From Euphorbia lathyris (taxonomy: Eukaryota > Streptophyta > Magnoliopsida > Malpighiales > Euphorbiaceae), in the NCBI RefSeq assembly GCF_963576675.1, contig NC_088917.1, positions 80,772,610-80,836,609 on the forward strand: a DNA stretch of 64,000 bases, written 5' to 3'. Below are positions 63,314 through 64,000 of this stretch, piece by piece; positions within the stretch are counted from its first letter, which is position 1, and each line of letters begins with the position of its first letter. A program made the position numbers and the translations under genes. Under the pieces are notes generated by a model. It did not search any database and was not told the DNA's origin. It was given only the letters and a program-made list of their open reading frames with translations.

Positions 63314-63674
63314 ATGAGTAAGAAGAAAAGATATCAAATGGAGAAGATGTTGATTATTATAATTATGATTATGATGACTTGGTTTTGTGATTGCTGTTTG
63401 GAGAGCGAGAAAATTGGTCTCTTACAACTCAAATCTTACTTCGATTCTCCGTACCTCTCTTCTTGGGGTTTCGATGGTGCCGAGGAGTGTTGTAGTTGGG
63501 AAAGAGTTGAGTGTAATTCCACTACAGATCATATTTCTCAACTACATCTTTCTTCTATAACACAATATTCAGAAGAAGAATGGTATTTAAACGCCTCTTT
63601 ATTTCTTCCTTTTCAACGACTCAATAAACTCGAATTACGGGGTAATAAAATAACTGGTTGCATTCAGAATGAAG
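63314..63674 (+). CDS. LRR receptor-like protein, exon 1 (partial gene)
   Basis: ATG at 63314, preceded by a basic start (KKKRYQMEKM), leads to a hydrophobic signal peptide (LIIIIMIMMTWFC) and the mature start CCLESEKIGLLQLKSYFDSP. The cap region typical of LRR receptor-like proteins follows: SSWGFDGAEECCSWERVECN (the CCxWxxVxC motif) and then a first repeat LNASLFLPFQRLNKLELRGN. At 63675 a splice donor (AAG/GTACCT) follows the last conserved codons, GCIQNE. The frame reads on into the intron to a stop at 63718, which would not be used. Proteins of this kind (RLP14/RLP1-like) sit in the plasma membrane and take part in defence or development. The rest of the gene lies beyond the window. This is the only likely intact host gene here. 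Confidence 0.75.
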
Positions 63675-63712
63675 GTACCTCTAATTTTCTTCATTTCCTT
63701 TTTCTTTTATTA

Positions 63713-63904
63713 GGGTAATTAATTTATTAGTCCTTATATTTTGACAAAACATACTGTTTAGTCTTATATTTTCATAAGAGTCTAACGACAGGGACTAAAC
63801 AGTTCACTGAGAAAAAGGTCAAGGACCTTACCGTTTGTTTTTGAAAATACAGTGACTAAGCAATGTGTTTTTAAAAATATAGGAACTAATAAATTAATTA
63901 CCCA
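63713..63904. mobile_element. Foldback MITE inside the intron, 8-bp TSD
   Basis: It begins GGGTAATTAATTTATTAGTC and ends with its complement AACTAATAAATTAATTACCC plus one A. Both sides carry TTTTATTA (63705-63712 and 63905-63912). The inner arms share TCCTTATATTTTGACAAAAC / TTTTTAAAAATATAGGAACT. It lies in the first intron of the receptor-like protein gene. A truncated relative is at 14931. Confidence 0.75.
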
Positions 63905-64000
63905 TTTTATTATGTAGAAAGAACATGTGGTTTCGCGGATTTATATGTAGAAAAATTTGATATATATATTTTTTTTTGTCACAAAACGAATCTCGTGCTA

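Overview
This window is nuclear DNA of a flowering plant, most likely a eudicot. The signs are Ty1/copia and Ty3/gypsy LTR retrotransposons of plant lineages, L1-type LINEs with plant-style RNase H tails, tRNA-derived SINE-like copies, many MITEs, and pieces of plant genes (MORC, ACC synthase, an LRR receptor-like protein). Almost all of it is transposable element sequence. No bacterial-style operons, CRISPR arrays or rRNA genes are seen. All calls come from reading translations and repeats by eye; no database search was run.

Left part (1-8.9 kb): a tandem duplication with a 4,079-bp period carries an intronless 3' piece of a MORC-family gene twice. The unit also holds an ACC synthase pseudogene and a Tourist-like MITE with TAA target duplications. 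Then come SINE-like copies and a 1-kb foldback element whose arms contain a second palindrome.

8.9-24.1 kb: a decayed Ty3/gypsy element (8868-14591, plus strand, TSD AAAAA) with a full gag-PR-RT-RH-INT order is followed by a low-information stretch. Next is a Tat-like Ty3/gypsy element (16989-24101, minus strand, TSD ACCTT). Its coding remnants are out of order (RT/RH before gag/PR), and its 3' part is filled by several tandem repeats, including about 26 copies of a 25-28 bp hairpin-forming minisatellite.

24.1-26.6 kb holds noncoding remnants and a LINE 3' end. 26.6-59.0 kb is a nested stack, all minus strand except as noted. A TNT1-like copia element (D, 54582-59018) was hit by an Angela/BARE1-like copia element (A, 26603-27943 plus 46326-54581). 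A was hit by a Sirevirus-type copia element (B, 27944-46325, TSD ATAAT). B was hit in its reverse transcriptase by a plus-strand gag-only Athila-like element (C, 34463-41290, TSD CATAT). A also received two LINEs. B carries a large accessory open frame of about 1,000 codons after pol, the most unusual protein-coding content here, although it has three in-frame stops.

Right part (59.0-64.0 kb): a 5'-truncated LINE with a 40-bp target duplication is followed by three MITEs sharing GGCTTAAT termini (two with perfect 9-bp duplications). Last is the first exon of a probable LRR receptor-like protein gene with a TATA box, the only feature that looks like an active host gene; its intron already contains another MITE and the gene runs off the window.

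The elements do not work together as a pathway: every retrotransposon pol region seen is broken by stops, frameshifts, deletions or insertions. The most defensible novelties are the structural ones: the four-level nesting with exact target duplications, the Sirevirus accessory ORF, the gag-only element C, the rearranged Tat-like element, the ORF1/ORF2-deleted LINE, and the MORC tandem duplication.
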